From contig CADCXD010000008.1 in NCBI GenBank assembly GCA_902806575.1, positions 1,798,001 through 1,862,000 of the forward strand: DNA of 64,000 nt, given 5' to 3'. Under the pieces are notes generated by a model. That model made no database searches. It was not told where the DNA came from and worked only from the letters and a program-made list of their open reading frames with translations. The stretch comes from Jackrogersella multiformis (taxonomy: Eukaryota > Ascomycota > Sordariomycetes > Xylariales > Hypoxylaceae). The position numbers and the translations under genes are program-made. Shown here piece after piece: positions 1-11,769 of the stretch. Numbering within the stretch: position 1 is the stretch's first letter; each line of letters begins with the position of its first letter.

Positions 1-1023
1 CTCGATCACACTAAACGAGATATACGCCATGCATGCATTGATTGAGAAGCACACCGGAGAACTTTGTAAGGACGAAAGCTCGCACTTGTCTCAGATCATA
101 ACGGAGCTCGGCCACGCACCCGCGCAGGTACCCCGGAAGGAGAATAGGGCTATCAACCTCCCCTTGTTTAGTAGATGGGAGACTGCCATAGACGATTTGA
201 CAGCCGCCCTAGACATCACGCAGGAGGAAGTCTACTTTATGGAGGCCAAGTCTATCTTCGTACAGGTCATGCGCTCCATCCCTACGAACAACTCTGTGTC
301 CCGACGACCACTACGCCTCGAGAGAATTGCCGATGCAGCGGCAACGTCACGAAACGATGCGGTAATGGTCCGAAAAGGCATCCGGGCCATGGAGCTGCTC
401 AGTCAACTCCAGGAGATGAAAGTCATTGACAAGTCGGACCAGTTCAGCCTCCTAAGGGACGAGGTTGAGCAGGAGTTGCAGCATTTGGGTTCTTTAAAGG
501 ACGGCGTTATTGTGGAGACCGCCAAGCTCGAAGAGGTATACAAAACGATCAGGGATCATAATTCGTACCTCGTCGGCCAATTAGAGACTTACAAGAGTTA
601 CCTCCACAATGTACGAAGTCAGTCCGAGGGCACAAGGCGAAAACAGCAGAAGCAGCAGGTTCTCGGCCCGTACAAATTTACCCACCAGCAGCTGGAAAAG
701 GAAGGTGTCATTCAGAAGAGCAATGTTCCTGATAACAGAAGGGCAAACATCTACTTCAATTTCACTAGTCCGTTACCGGGAACTTTTGTCATTTCGCTGC
801 ATTACAAAGGTAAGTTGGAAAGAATAGGCAGCCTAGTCATTGCGAAGCTAATTATCATATAGGACGCAATCGCGGACTTTTGGAACTCGACCTCAAGCTC
901 GACGACCTGTTGGAAATGCAGAAGGACAACCAAGACGACTTGGACCTCGAATACGTGCAGTTCAATGTCACGAAGGTACTAGCCTTGTTAAACAAGCGCT
1001 TTGCCAGGAAGAAGGGCTGGTAA
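1..1023 (+). CDS. RasGAP-type GTPase-activating protein, C-terminal part (5' end outside window)
   Basis: Partial gene: the frame is already open at the left edge (codons from position 2), so the ATG at 29 is internal. Exons run from the edge to 809 and 863-1023; the intron 810-862 starts GTAAGT and ends ATATAG, and joins in phase. The visible part carries the RasGAP C-terminal domain of IQGAP/Sar1-type proteins: a helical, coiled-coil-like stretch and the closing block rich in leucine and aspartate (LLELDLKLDDLLEMQ) ending in a basic tail (NKRFARKKGW). The family accelerates GTP hydrolysis by Ras at the plasma membrane or cell cortex; fission yeast Gap1/Sar1 and Aspergillus GapA are the nearest known types. 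The catalytic arginine-finger region lies outside the window, so activity cannot be judged here. The family call is fairly sure, the orthologue less so. Confidence 0.85.
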
Positions 1024-2072
1024 TCAGGAAACACCAGCATTTAGTCAGCATTCCCGGGCCTTTCTGGCTGATTTACACCAGTAATTCGCAGCACGTTTGT
1101 TTCTAGGACCTTGCACGGCGTTCACGGCTGATTACGACTTGATACCATTTTCTTTTGCTATACCAGAGTGTTGCACTCATCTGAGATGAAATTTACGTCC
1201 CTAGGTGGTTTTTTCCCTTTTTTTTTTCTGGCTGCCCACTAGAGGGTGCTTTAGGCATCAGTTGCAGACCTAATATCAGTCGACCCGTTTTTGATGACTA
1301 GAACATGACCAACCTTTTCTAAAAATTCATGTCTATGAGCCGATAGGTCAGAATGGCGGCCTCGAATTAGTGTCGCATGGCCTCATACACGAATAACTAT
1401 AGCTAGGGACGGGTCGTCGCTAGCATTCCCATTATTTATTATCGTCACAATAGGTTTCGTGTCCTACGTGGCATAGGTGGTCTAGTCAACGGAGCATCCA
1501 GAATAACACTCATTGGTTTCTCCGCGGGGGAGTTAGGAGGGACGGCAGAAAGGTCTCGCGAGATTATAACGCTACAGTTTCATTGGACTCTAGTAAGGGA
1601 AGATGATGGAGGGCGTTTATATCTAGGTTGTCGAACGTTCGTCAAACGGCGAGAGGAACTAAATCGGTATCCAGAGGGGTGTGGTTTTTATTTTTTTTCC
1701 TCTCCCACGAGTCTATATTCCTTGGCTGTTGTTACTTCGGCTGGTCCGGCGGCTTTTGTCATGTCATTTCAGAGGTGTTCATTTTCCTCGAGCTTTATGA
1801 GCTGGGATCGCAGGAGTTGATATAGCATTTAGTTGGGGGCAAGCTTGATATACATAAATGAACGGAAGAGAGCCTTGACGTCAAGTTTGACTCATATAGG
1901 GGGCTGATGAATCTAAAGATTTTTACTTCGATTGTGACTTGGAATATGTACGAGATATGATAGGATGGTACCCTAGTTTTGACATGTGCTAGTCACTATT
2001 TACATGCATGATTCGCAACACGACTTATTCTCACCAACCCCTTACCCATCTCCAAAGCGACCGCGCACCATC
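1024..2072. other. intergenic, no gene seen
   Basis: About 1 kb between the RasGAP stop codon and the convergent GH43 stop codon. It has a T-run near 1208-1226 and short AT-rich stretches. The only open frame (about 1628-1825) is short, lacks family resemblance and begins with a TTG codon, so it is not called. Confidence 0.6.
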
Positions 2073-3645
2073 TCACTGCACAGGAACTATCAGGCGATCG
2101 ATATCAGGCCCCCACCCATCCCCGACCCCTTCGAACACAATCTGATTGTCGCTCCCCGCCTTCAAGTCCACGTTCAGCGTGCTGCTCGACACGCCGCCGG
2201 CCGTGGGCAGGAACGCCAGCTTCTGGGCGGCGCCGCCGTTGACGCGCGCGTTCGCGTACCGCGCGGTGCTGTCGCCGTTGACGTAGCGCACGCGCACCGT
2301 GGTCCGCGCCGCCGCGTCGCTGCGCACCCCCGCGAACGACACCGTGCCCCCGTCCGGCCCGCCCACGTACCCCGCCGCCGACCCCCCCGAGCACCCCGAG
2401 CAGCTCACCGTGCGCGTCGCGCCCCCGTACGCCGCCGCCTCCCCCTCGTACGCCGTCTCCGCCGGCTTCGCCGCCTCCGCCGACGCGCCCTTGCTGCTCA
2501 CCTGCGGCACCCACGACTCCGCGTTCGCCATCGTCACGGAAGTCCCCGAGATGCTGAGCGGCAGCCACACGTACGTCGACCGCATCAGGTTGCTGCTGAC
2601 CCACCGGTCGCCGAGGTACACGGCGGCGGACGGCCCGATGGGGAGTACGAAGTTGGTCTGCGAGGTGTAGGTCTTGCTGCCGGCGTCGGCGAAGGTCTTC
2701 CAGGCGCTCCACCCGCCGGTCAGGCTCGTCGACGTGCTGTAGACGTTGTCGTTGGGGTCCCAGCCCGTCAGCTTGCTGCCGAACATGAAGTACACGCCGT
2801 TCTGCTTGATGAGGGCGGGGGCCTCGATGCTGTCGCCCCAGAGGTAGGTGGCGGAGACGACGTCGAGGTAGTCGTCGGAGAGCCGGTCGATGCGCAGGCC
2901 GTTGGCGCGGTCCTCCGTCAGCAGGTAGCCGGCGCCGTCGTCGTCGGCGAACAGGCCCATGTCGCGGCTCTGGTGGCCCAGCGGCTGGAAGGCGCGCACC
3001 CAGGTGTAGGCGCCGCAGACGGAGTCGCCGGTGGCCACGCCGACCTTGGCCTCGCCGTAGTTCGAGCTGTCGATGTGCATGTACAGCACGTACTTGGCCG
3101 TCTTGGCGTTGAAGAGCACCTTCGGCCGCTCGATCACCCGGTTCGGCCCGAGCTCCACGGGCGTGCCTGTCCCCCGCGTGAGCAGCGCCCCGACGTACGT
3201 CCACTGCACCAGGTCCGGCGACGAGTAGCAGTTGATGTTCTGGAAGGCGCTGCCCTGCGTCTTGTCCTCGCCGATGAGATAGTACAGGGATCCGACTTGG
3301 ATGACCCCCGCGCCGTGGGCTTGCAGGTGCTCGCCGTTGGACTGGGTGCGTGTCAGTGGGTCTGTAAGTAGGTAGGTAGTAGGTAGATAGGTGAGTGTAC
3401 AGTGGGTGGTGTAGGGTTAGGTTTGGTGCATTAGTTTGGGGTGTTATAGTGATGTTGTGTGGAGTTGGGATTAAAAAGGGGGAAGACGGAGGGAAAATAG
3501 GGGGATAGGGGAAGGGACTCGGTCTCGGGTAGACCATATCGGACTTGGAGCTTACCGCAGTCCACGTTCCTCCTGGCACTACCTGCAGGCTAGCCTCCGC
3601 CAACGACGACAGAGCCGCAAGCATTAATCCGCGGAGGAAATGCAT
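2073..3645 (-). CDS. secreted exo-beta-1,3-galactanase, GH43 (subfamily 24-like) with C-terminal CBM35
   Basis: Two exons, 3645-3556 and 3341-2073, give 452 aa; the intron 3555-3342 (GTAAGC...CCCAG) is 214 bp, long for this window, and is phase 0. Residues 1-18 form a signal peptide (MHFLRGLMLAALSSLAEA). The GH43 five-bladed propeller follows with signature blocks NGEHLQAHGAGVIQVG, YYLIGEDK, ERPKVLFNAKTAKYVLYMH and a DSIEAPAL motif whose Glu fits the catalytic acid. The last about 130 residues, from YEGEAA to WGPDIDRLIVPVQ, look like a galactan-binding CBM35. By family knowledge such enzymes release galactose or beta-1,6-galacto-oligosaccharides from the beta-1,3-galactan backbone of plant arabinogalactan proteins, outside the cell. 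The coding region is strikingly GC-rich against AT-rich flanks. No frame damage is visible. Confidence 0.88.
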
Positions 3646-5564
3646 GTTGAAAATAAGATCGTCGAGTAAATATGCAACGCATGCGAGATCGACAAGCGAA
3701 TTGATTGAGCGTGCAACACCTCTGCATCGCGGCGAGCTATCCTGTTCATATAATGCACCAGAGCCAGGGGTTAAAGCTCTCGCCCGCTGTGGGGAAGCAA
3801 TATGGATATCCGGATTTCTGGGGTATGATTCTCCCGCGGCATAGATTTTCAATTAATACGAGCTTCTAGCCCCGGGTTTAGAGAGAAGCGCACCAAAGAC
3901 GGCTGCATCTGCTCTTCCGTCCACGCAACCATGTTGTCAGGAGGTCGGGTCCACTTCCATGGGCAGGGAAAGTTTTTCCGTCGTGAAAAATAGAAGCCGG
4001 ATGCTACATCAAGGGCTTTGCCGATTGCATTGCATTGCACCATTCGTAGCGCGTGAATGGATATCCATAGTTATATATATTTCCGTCATACTTGTGGTCC
4101 GGTTTTGGTGTTTTCAATCACATTTTTGCTGTCATGACGGTTATAGGCGCGGTTAAAATCGGACGGACTCCTTGGCTTTGCTACATTCCTGTCTTCGTGA
4201 CCATCTCCCTCGCCGATTATATTTGTATCCTAGTAGGGTCGCTCGGAACCTTACGAATATCAACCAATCAATAACACCATAATGTCGGATCTTATCCGGA
4301 GCAATTTGGTCATCCCCAGCAACGTCATGCTAACCCCTTACCAACCAATGTCTCGGAGCAATCACGCAAACCATCCAGAGATCGTAGGCAGGCTTATAAG
4401 TAGCAATAATATGTTGTCCAAGTGCCCAAGTGGGCGGTCGAAATGGCTCAGTTGAATCATGCTCAAATCCCCGCTCATTAAACAGGCGGGTTCGAATCCA
4501 GCTCAAAGCAATTTTCTCTCAATTTGTTCGAACAAAATATCCAATCAATTTTTTTTCCTTTTGACTCCCTAGGTTAGTACGTTTCAGCAAACACAATCAT
4601 AACATAAAGCCTGAGGTCCCTATGCTCATAACGATCATGTTTTAAATCTTACATTTTGAACTTGACCATGTAGAAGTTAAGAGGTACCTGTCATAAATAA
4701 AAACGAAGGGAGTGACTTTAATCTGCTTATAACACGACCTACCGATATGGGTACCAACGTTGTTTCTCGAGGAGCTCTAAATCTATCTGCTAACACGGAT
4801 CGCGGTATACATACAGGAAGCACTCCTTTGTCTATCCTGTCTTAGGTGTATCCCCTCCGATGGGAACACATCTTCAACGGGTCGAATTCCTGTCAGGTCT
4901 TTCCCTCTAATAGACCATATTATTTTCCACAGTATGGCTCAAAACACGAGTGGTGTTAGGCTTGCTTTGTGATTTTGACCTAAGCTAGGTTATATCCTAT
5001 CTTGCTAGACATTCGATTACCTAACATGCGTTTTTAGATATCACCATTTTAACTAAGCGGATGAAAAAAATGTGATCCCTAATAGGAATAAACTCCCAAT
5101 ATCACGAATTTTATAATTTTCTATTGTGAAAGTTATCAAGTTGTTGAACCCAAACGGAATAACCTTAACCAGAGAAATGTTAATGGCCGCCAATGGACAA
5201 CAGATGGGATGGAAGCTATGTAAATATGACGCTTAAATTTCCACAATCAGTATTCCTATATGATTCGAGATACCGTCATTCACCTTATGTATTCTGGTTC
5301 CCTTTAGGTTAGCTAAGTTAACCTAACCGCGTACCGTCTTGGTGTTTCACAACTGAATCATCCGAACCTGATGGCGTGTAATTTCTGATGACAAGATTTT
5401 GGATCAGATCTGTTTGCTGTAAGTGGCAATGAATGGTTGAGCATGACCTTCTTTACTCTTCGCTTAGTTAAAACATTCTTGAAAATTGTGGCAGTACGCA
5501 ATACAGACACCCCTTTTTTCTCGTCCAGGAAGATTTACCACCGCTTGAACTTAAATCACCAGCC
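3646..5564. other. intergenic, AT-rich, contains a tRNA-like fragment
   Basis: About 1.9 kb without a supportable protein gene. Small open frames near 3849-4274 have no family resemblance. The notable content is the tRNA-like A-box/B-box pair listed separately. Confidence 0.55.
4437..4511 (+). other. tRNA-like relic with pol III A box and B box
   Basis: TGGCTCAGTTG at 4444-4454 fits the A-box consensus and GGTTCGAATCC at 4489-4499 fits the B-box consensus exactly. Their starts are 45 bp apart, as in a normal tRNA, and a TTTT run follows at about 4511. The T arm pairs with one mismatch, but the D stem, anticodon stem and acceptor ends do not pair, so this is not a working tRNA. It could be a decayed tRNA, the head of a tRNA-derived SINE, or a chance match. 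Confidence 0.25.
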
Positions 5565-6895
5565 ATGGATAGGCCATTATTTTACACTGGTTCTATTATG
5601 TTTGCCTTCAGCTTGATTGCCGTTGGCCTGCGTCTTTATTCCAGAATGTTGACGAAAGCGGGCTTAGGGTGGGACGATGGACTTATCCTCGTCGCTGCGG
5701 CTCTAGTAATTGCGTTATTTGGGCTTTCGATCTGCTGTACGTCGTCAAATTTCCCCGACCCATGGAAGGTTTTGGTTTTGCGGGATATCTAACTAATTTG
5801 CTTTTAGTGTGGGATTGGGAGTATGATAGAGACGCGTTGAGCGACCTAGGTTATAGTAACCATACTCTTTTTGCAGTTAGTACCATTACGATATTTCTCC
5901 CTCTGGCAGGTAAGTTACTGTCGAATATATACTGACGATCACTTGGTTAGATTCTCCTTTTATTCGAGGTTGTATATCTTGCATCCATGTGTCTCGCAAA
6001 GCTCAGCGCCCTCTGTCTCTACGCTCGAATATTTATACAGCAGAAATTTCGCATGTTCTGCAAGATCATCGGGGCTATAGTAATACTGCTATATGTATCA
6101 GTATTCGTGGAAGCCATCACAATCTCAGACATCGCGATCGATCTCTGGCAAAACCCGATTCTAGGGAGACCCGAGAACAGAAGAGCGGCCGACATAGGAA
6201 TTTCCGCTTCCAACATAATAGGAAACATAGTGATTCTCCTCATTCCAATACCTCCTATTTGGAAGTTACAGATGAAGGTCAAGACTAAGATCAGTTTGAC
6301 GATCCTCTTCAGCCTAGGAATCTGGTAAGTTACGGTCATGCATATTATAGAAACTGGAACCAGGATCTAACACTGGATTAATAGCGTCACGGTAGTATCT
6401 TGTATTCGACTAAATCTTATCTTACGCAATGACTATGATATGGACACTATCATTGCCTACGGCAGTCGTGACATGCATCTCCATGTCCTCGAGCCCGAAC
6501 TAGCCATCTTCTCTCTGTGCCTCCCCGTGCTGCGTCCTCTCTGGTGCAAATTCCGCGAGAGATTCGGTGGTACAAAGGAGCGGCAGCCGCACTCTAACCA
6601 ACGAATGAGCAACACGACGTCTATAGGCCAAAAAGATGACGACGATGGAAATCCCATGCACTGGAAGGATTTTATAGCCATGAGGGGCCACTCGCGATAC
6701 GATGTCAGTGTCAATAGAGGTGCGTCGATACTGATACCAGCTAAGTCTGATCTACCCAGCCCTAACAGACAGAAGATTAAACCTAGAAAAGGTCCACACC
6801 GACAAGCCGAACCGCCGCAACTCGCCCAGATTATGGTGGACAGAAGTTGGAGTATCTCCTATGAGTCAGCTTTAGCTAAGCGTGATATAGCTTAG
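5565..6895 (+). CDS. SAT4/rhodopsin-like integral membrane protein (fungal 7-TM family)
   Basis: Four-exon model: 5565-5736, 5808-5875, 5951-6324, 6385-6895, giving 374 aa. Introns start GTACGT, GTTAGT and GTAAGT and all end in TAG. The ATG has a good context (agccATGGA). Family hallmarks appear in order: GLGWDDGLILVAAAL (the WDD motif after TM1), EVVYLASMCLAKLSALCLY (the conserved Lys-Ser TM segment before YARIF), IIGNIVILLIPIPPIW, a TM segment ending CVTVVSCIRL, and LEPELAIFSLCLPVLRPLW. A charged cytosolic tail of about 130 residues follows. Members are multi-pass fungal proteins, many without known function, some near secondary-metabolite genes or with CFEM domains; no CFEM is present here. 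An obvious stronger donor at 5910 would break the frame, so the weaker GTTAGT donor was chosen. Confidence 0.72.
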
Positions 6896-9637
6896 TTAGC
6901 AGAAACACATTATTATTTGACATAATATTAAGTTACCTAGCTACGTTCAATTGTAACTATATTAACCTAACCCAAACGTTGGGCAGATATAGTCCCAAAG
7001 GACCAATGTCAAAGTCAGGATTCACACAAATTACTTACGCTACTCACATGCCGAACAACATTATTAGTATACCAGTATATTAATCGGCTCAGTAGGGCCA
7101 TCACGATCATCACGGTTTAACGTCAACTTTAAGGTTAACCTAAGAGTATTAGTATAAGTATATCATAATCATATTTGAAAATTACAAGATATGAGTGACA
7201 TTTGACTCTGTGATAGAGGTTTTTTTTTAAAGTATTTTATTTGTTTATTTACAGGCTTTCAACAATGAAATTATTTCAAGGTTTCACTAGGTTAGAGAGT
7301 TATTATGAACATATGTCCTAAATCATTTAATAATCACAATATTGCTGGCATGACTGCGATAAGTATGTAGGATAATGGAAGTTGGGAGGTCATAAACAAT
7401 AGCATAAGTGTCGTGCAACTCGACAATAAAGTTAACGGCTTGCCTGAGTTTCTGCTAATGTCGACTAATATCATGCCTTAAGAGACCACGAATTAGAGCC
7501 GGATATATTAGAGCTAATAACGTTGTTGCCACCGGCAAGGAGTAGCTCAGGGAGCATTCACACAATGTTTGTCACGCGCCTTGAAGACCCCCTTAGTTTT
7601 GTAACAGCAGAGATTCATCTAACACTCATGAAGCGAAAACAGTAGAATAGAAACTCTTGGGTAGGCTGCTGATATGAGGCTGGACCCTCGTATTATATGT
7701 ACTATACCGAATATAGATGGGCCACGTGGGTTGTCAGTGAAACAGTAGACTGGTGCCGATTCGGAGATCGGGAAATATTGAGGTGGATCTACGGGGTTGG
7801 AGCCATTTTCCAGAGGGGTTTCTTTTTTGGCTACGAAATCGTATTAATTCATGGGCTGTGATACACTAGGTGGAGGGGATATTTTCTCTTTCCTAAAGGT
7901 TACGAAAGAAATGATGCTCTAGGTTGTCCTTGTTTTTAAGGGCTAAAGGACAGGTGGTTATAGTAGAGACCGCCTGAATACTACTAGAAATCATTAAAGT
8001 AATATACCAACATATGTACTTGATTCTATATTCCGTACAGTCAATTGATACCTCTTACGACTTTTCTTTCTTGGCTTAAGTTCTCTTGAAGGATGCAACC
8101 TTAGTGTCTACCAGGTATGTATGTAGTATCGGAACCCAGGGGTCTATTGACGTAATTACTAGTTTAGTCTGCCCAGCTGTTGTCCTGGAGAGGCCTAGGG
8201 TAGATAGGTACCTACGGAACACTTTCCATACGGGAAACCTTCGATCTCGGCTTTTACGATACTGCTAAGGCTATAAGGAGATACTAAGTAATGTGGCTAT
8301 AAAGTACGTAATACTTGGAGTGACAGAAGAGCGAATTATTTAGAAAAAAAAGAACTTGACAATACCTAATATTTGAAAGATTAGCAAAGTCTACATAGTA
8401 AGTAAGGCTAATATCAGATAACTAATCGATTTAATACTACACTGACTTCACCCCGCCGATCAAACCTATCCCTGTCGTCCAAACCCAGGTCCTTGGGCCG
8501 CAGGCGTAATCTGCAAGTTTGGCAGTATTATAATAAATATAGAAATATTAGGTCCTCTAGTTTAGCTTCGATATGAGGAGAGTACCATAATGTTCAAGAA
8601 GACTGTTATTCGACAAAGCAGAGAAGAATGCCGAGGTTTATTTCGGTACTTACCGAAAGTTGACCGAGCTAGCCTACATATTCTACAGGTGAATGGCACG
8701 GTCCAACTTTTATGGTACGATCTTTTTGGAACTACAACATGGTACTGCTACTGTATCATCTCCTTTTGACGATCACCTGAATTTAATGGTTTGATATATG
8801 ATCTCCAATTAGTGGATATTCATAAACAACAACCATTGGCCCAAATTGAATAGATACGGAAACATGGTTAGTGACATCTGAATCGATCCTATAATATTAT
8901 ATGATACTATGTAGATTTTCGACCTGAAAGAAGTTCGGATATGCATTTTTGCGTAAGCCTAGCTTTAGTATCTTTCGATACTTACCCCTGACGGACCTCG
9001 ACCCTTGTTCTTATAGTAGTATTTTAAATATCACGTGGGGGTTTACTGCGCCGTTGATGCAAGGATCATCCCGATACCGTTCTTATTAGCTTACTCAGGT
9101 GCGCTAAGATGGAGTGAAACTTGATTGCGTTGGAAGACTGTGCGTTATTAGTCCACGATTATATCCACTACTTAGCTTGGCTGCTCGGGTGTGGAATCCC
9201 TTCTCGAACCTCTTCTCTCCACTACCCTAGGCAGGCATGCGAAGAACTGTCGATTTTGAACCAGACTTAAATATACCTGGTTAGGTTCAGTCATTGTGTA
9301 CCCACTAAGTACATATGTCAAAAGTAGAGGGGTCTGGAGAGATTACCATGCTGCTAGTTGCGATGACGATGCGGTAGTCATAGAACAGGCTTAGTTGTCA
9401 AGGGTTCCGGTGGCAAAATCAAATTCTCAACCCTGATAAGCAAATGGTCGGCCGGTTGGGCGGCTTTGACTACCTCTTTATCTCCTCACCGCACCGCAGA
9501 TCCCTTACATGCCGCTTCTTCATCAGACGCAGCACGCCTACATGCTATAACTTAGGGTGCTGTGCTCCCTTCCGATACAGTGTAATACCGAAGATTTTAT
9601 GATTGCCGCGAAATCATCTCGCGAGCGTGGTGTTTGA
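6896..9637. other. gene desert, 2.7 kb
   Basis: AT-rich sequence with frequent stop codons in all frames. Nothing resembles a gene, tRNA or intact repeat. An open frame at 8086-8268 is short and featureless. The composition is not as extreme as in the RIPed element at 11.8-18.7 kb. Confidence 0.55.
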
Positions 9638-9640
9638 GTG

Positions 9641-10711
9641 ATGGGTAGGCGAAAGTTAGCCGTCTCTTCTAGAGATGACCAGGACAAGGACAGCACAATG
9701 ATCTCGATGCGCAGGACGATATCAACAGCAACGACTAGCAGTAGCTGGCGGATCAAAGATGATACCGTACCTATAGGCGGCAGAACGATGTCTACCAGTA
9801 GCTGGACTACGGCAAACACTGAAAATGCAAATAACGAGGGCATCTTCTTTAGTTCTCGCAATTCTCTTGCACCTGTCACGGTCGTATTGATACATCTTCT
9901 ATTGAGTTCCCATCTCGAGTGGGCTCATTGCTCGCCTGAACTAACCGAGTATCATCTTCTCATTCCCGATTTACCACAACACTCACGGTCACGACACGTT
10001 GGTCCTTTTTCGTTCAAACTAGCTGCCGATCTCATAGCACAGATGATCCGGGAGAATGCTCATGACGGACGTGCGCACCTTGTAGGCATATCGACGGGCG
10101 GTTTTATCACGTTGGAGTTGATAAGACGGCACCCAGACATCGTGATGAGCGCCTTCGTATCAAATGCTGTACCAGTCATTGATTTATGGAAGAGCCTTAA
10201 CTCGTCACCAAGAATGTCGTACCTAGGGCTATCCGTCTTATTGCACAGCCCGAAGTCCTTGCTCTACAAGGCCACTGGGTGGTCCCCGGATCTTCAGAAC
10301 GAGGAACTCCTGAAAGAAATCAAGCGCAACAATACGTCGCGCCTGTACGAAGCGGGTGCTCGCGAGACAAGTGCCTGGTGCCGGGACGACATGGCTGAGG
10401 TCGGGAAGAAGGACATAAGGATCGCGTTAGTCTCTGGGGGCAAGCAAGATAACGTCGAGGGCACGCGGGAGATGGGCCAACTACTGGTGTCGCTGGGCTC
10501 AAAGGCGGGAAAGGATTCTCGCGCATTTGTGGTGAGGGATGCTATTCATGCCTGGAATTTACAATTCCCCCAGCTATTTTCTCGAGGAATACGAGCGTGG
10601 ATCGAGAAGCACCCTTTACCAAAAGGATTCGAGCTGCTGGAACCGCTGCAACAGCCAGAGCCGCCCGCACCGCCGGAACCACGACGGTCTACACCGCGTT
10701 CCAAAAGATAA
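9641..10711 (+). CDS. alpha/beta-hydrolase fold protein
   Basis: Single open frame, 356 aa from the first ATG at 9641; the frame opens three bases earlier with GTG. Residues about 1-75 are Ser/Thr-rich and unlike the fold, so the true start may be further in or an upstream exon may exist. From about residue 78 the hydrolase core is clear: strand VTVVLIHLLLSSHLEW, LLIPDLPQHSRS, the nucleophile elbow HLVGISTGGF (Ser in GxSxG), RHPDIVMSAFVSNAVP, an acid-strand candidate IALVSGGKQDN, and the catalytic-His candidate DAIHAWNLQFP. The usual HG oxyanion-hole pair reads HL here. The C-terminus is Pro-rich and basic. The substrate cannot be told from sequence. It is an esterase or lipase-like hydrolase, probably cytosolic since no signal peptide is visible. 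Confidence 0.7.
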   Translation: MGRRKLAVSSRDDQDKDSTMISMRRTISTATTSSSWRIKDDTVPIGGRTMSTSSWTTANTENANNEGIFFSSRNSLAPVTVVLIHLLLSSHLEWAHCSPELTEYHLLIPDLPQHSRSRHVGPFSFKLAADLIAQMIRENAHDGRAHLVGISTGGFITLELIRRHPDIVMSAFVSNAVPVIDLWKSLNSSPRMSYLGLSVLLHSPKSLLYKATGWSPDLQNEELLKEIKRNNTSRLYEAGARETSAWCRDDMAEVGKKDIRIALVSGGKQDNVEGTREMGQLLVSLGSKAGKDSRAFVVRDAIHAWNLQFPQLFSRGIRAWIEKHPLPKGFELLEPLQQPEPPAPPEPRRSTPRSKR

Positions 10712-11764
10712 CACTTATTATTGAACGGAAGCGTACTACACGACTATATAGGTTCAATACAGGGCTACTTCGGCGCGCCCATTGAGCTTGCAGTCTACAA
10801 AGCCAACCACCATTCACAATAGTTGATATTTCTTTTTCGTTTGGTCCAAGTGTTTACCGACTTTAAGATATCGGCATTTTCGAGGCGTCTAAGGGGTACG
10901 AAGAGAAGAGAAGAGAAGAGCGACACACGAATGAGGAATACAACCTGCATACGAATTAATACTTGTCTTTACACGAATCATGCGATACCCGACTTTGAAA
11001 GATCCTACACATACTTACACCGCTCCGAATGAATTTACATTGGAGACGTTGAGAAAGAAGCTAGCATAATTAAGATACCCGGCATTAAATATTGCTACCG
11101 TCGTTATTGCTCTTATTGCTATTTATACGCCTCTAGATCGATTTATCTAGATTAACAGATATACCGCAACAGTGTTGAATGCCCACCTACCCTCTGTGCT
11201 GACGCCATCACTCGATAGATACCGAATGCTGATCAAAATTATAGCAGAACACAGCACTGACGAACATCTCATACACATCTAGCCCTACTAATACCGCCAC
11301 AGTAAGTAAGCTATTGTTATTACGATAGAGAAGGCTAGACTATAGAATTTGAGGCTTATGAACCAATAATGATGTTCTTAAGATCGGCCGCTTCAGTAGG
11401 ATGACCTAGGTACCTAACGTTCAGGGGTTATATAGGTTGAACCGCCTATCAGCTTTAAATATATTGAAGTTGACCAATCGCAGGTGCAGCTTCGCAATCC
11501 CAAAGTCAGGACACGTCAACAAGAGAAGGTCATACCTAGGTACCTAGTAAACAGGGGCACTAAGAGAACAACACTTAAGCCAATTACTTCGACATGAAAC
11601 AAAGAAATAGGCGGTGGCTATATACCCCATTTTCACTTACCTTAGGACAGCGATATACTTGTCATAGGCCGGCAATTTCCCTTCGGTTGGAATCTGACTC
11701 ATCATTACGGAGTGATAAAAAAACCACTTCGTGCGAGTTTAAGGTAAGCTATGGACTATATGCC
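10712..11764. other. intergenic between hydrolase and retrotransposon
   Basis: About 1 kb, AT-rich, with two copies of the CCTAGGTACC-type palindrome (near 11406 and 11538) and a pentanucleotide microsatellite. No gene is supported. Confidence 0.55.
10901..10920. repeat. (AAGAG)4 microsatellite
   Basis: Four perfect copies of AAGAG occur at 10901-10920, in intergenic DNA downstream of the hydrolase. Confidence 0.9.
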
Positions 11765-11769
11765 ATACC

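Noticed and set aside
1986..3371. 461-codon + strand frame opposite the GH43 gene
   Set aside because: Arg/Val/Ala/Gly-rich antisense shadow of a GC-rich exon, with no domain.
2104..3852. Long minus-strand frame (582 codons) overlapping the GH43 gene and extending past its start
   Set aside because: Apart from the first-exon signal peptide, which lies in this frame, it reads the GH43 exon in the wrong frame as Arg/Pro/Gly-rich low-complexity sequence. It is a by-product of high GC content.
5739..5950. SAT4-like gene as a frameshifted pseudogene
   Set aside because: First models with the 5910 donor lost frame, but the GTTAGT donor at 5876 restores a continuous 374-aa frame, so it is called as a gene.
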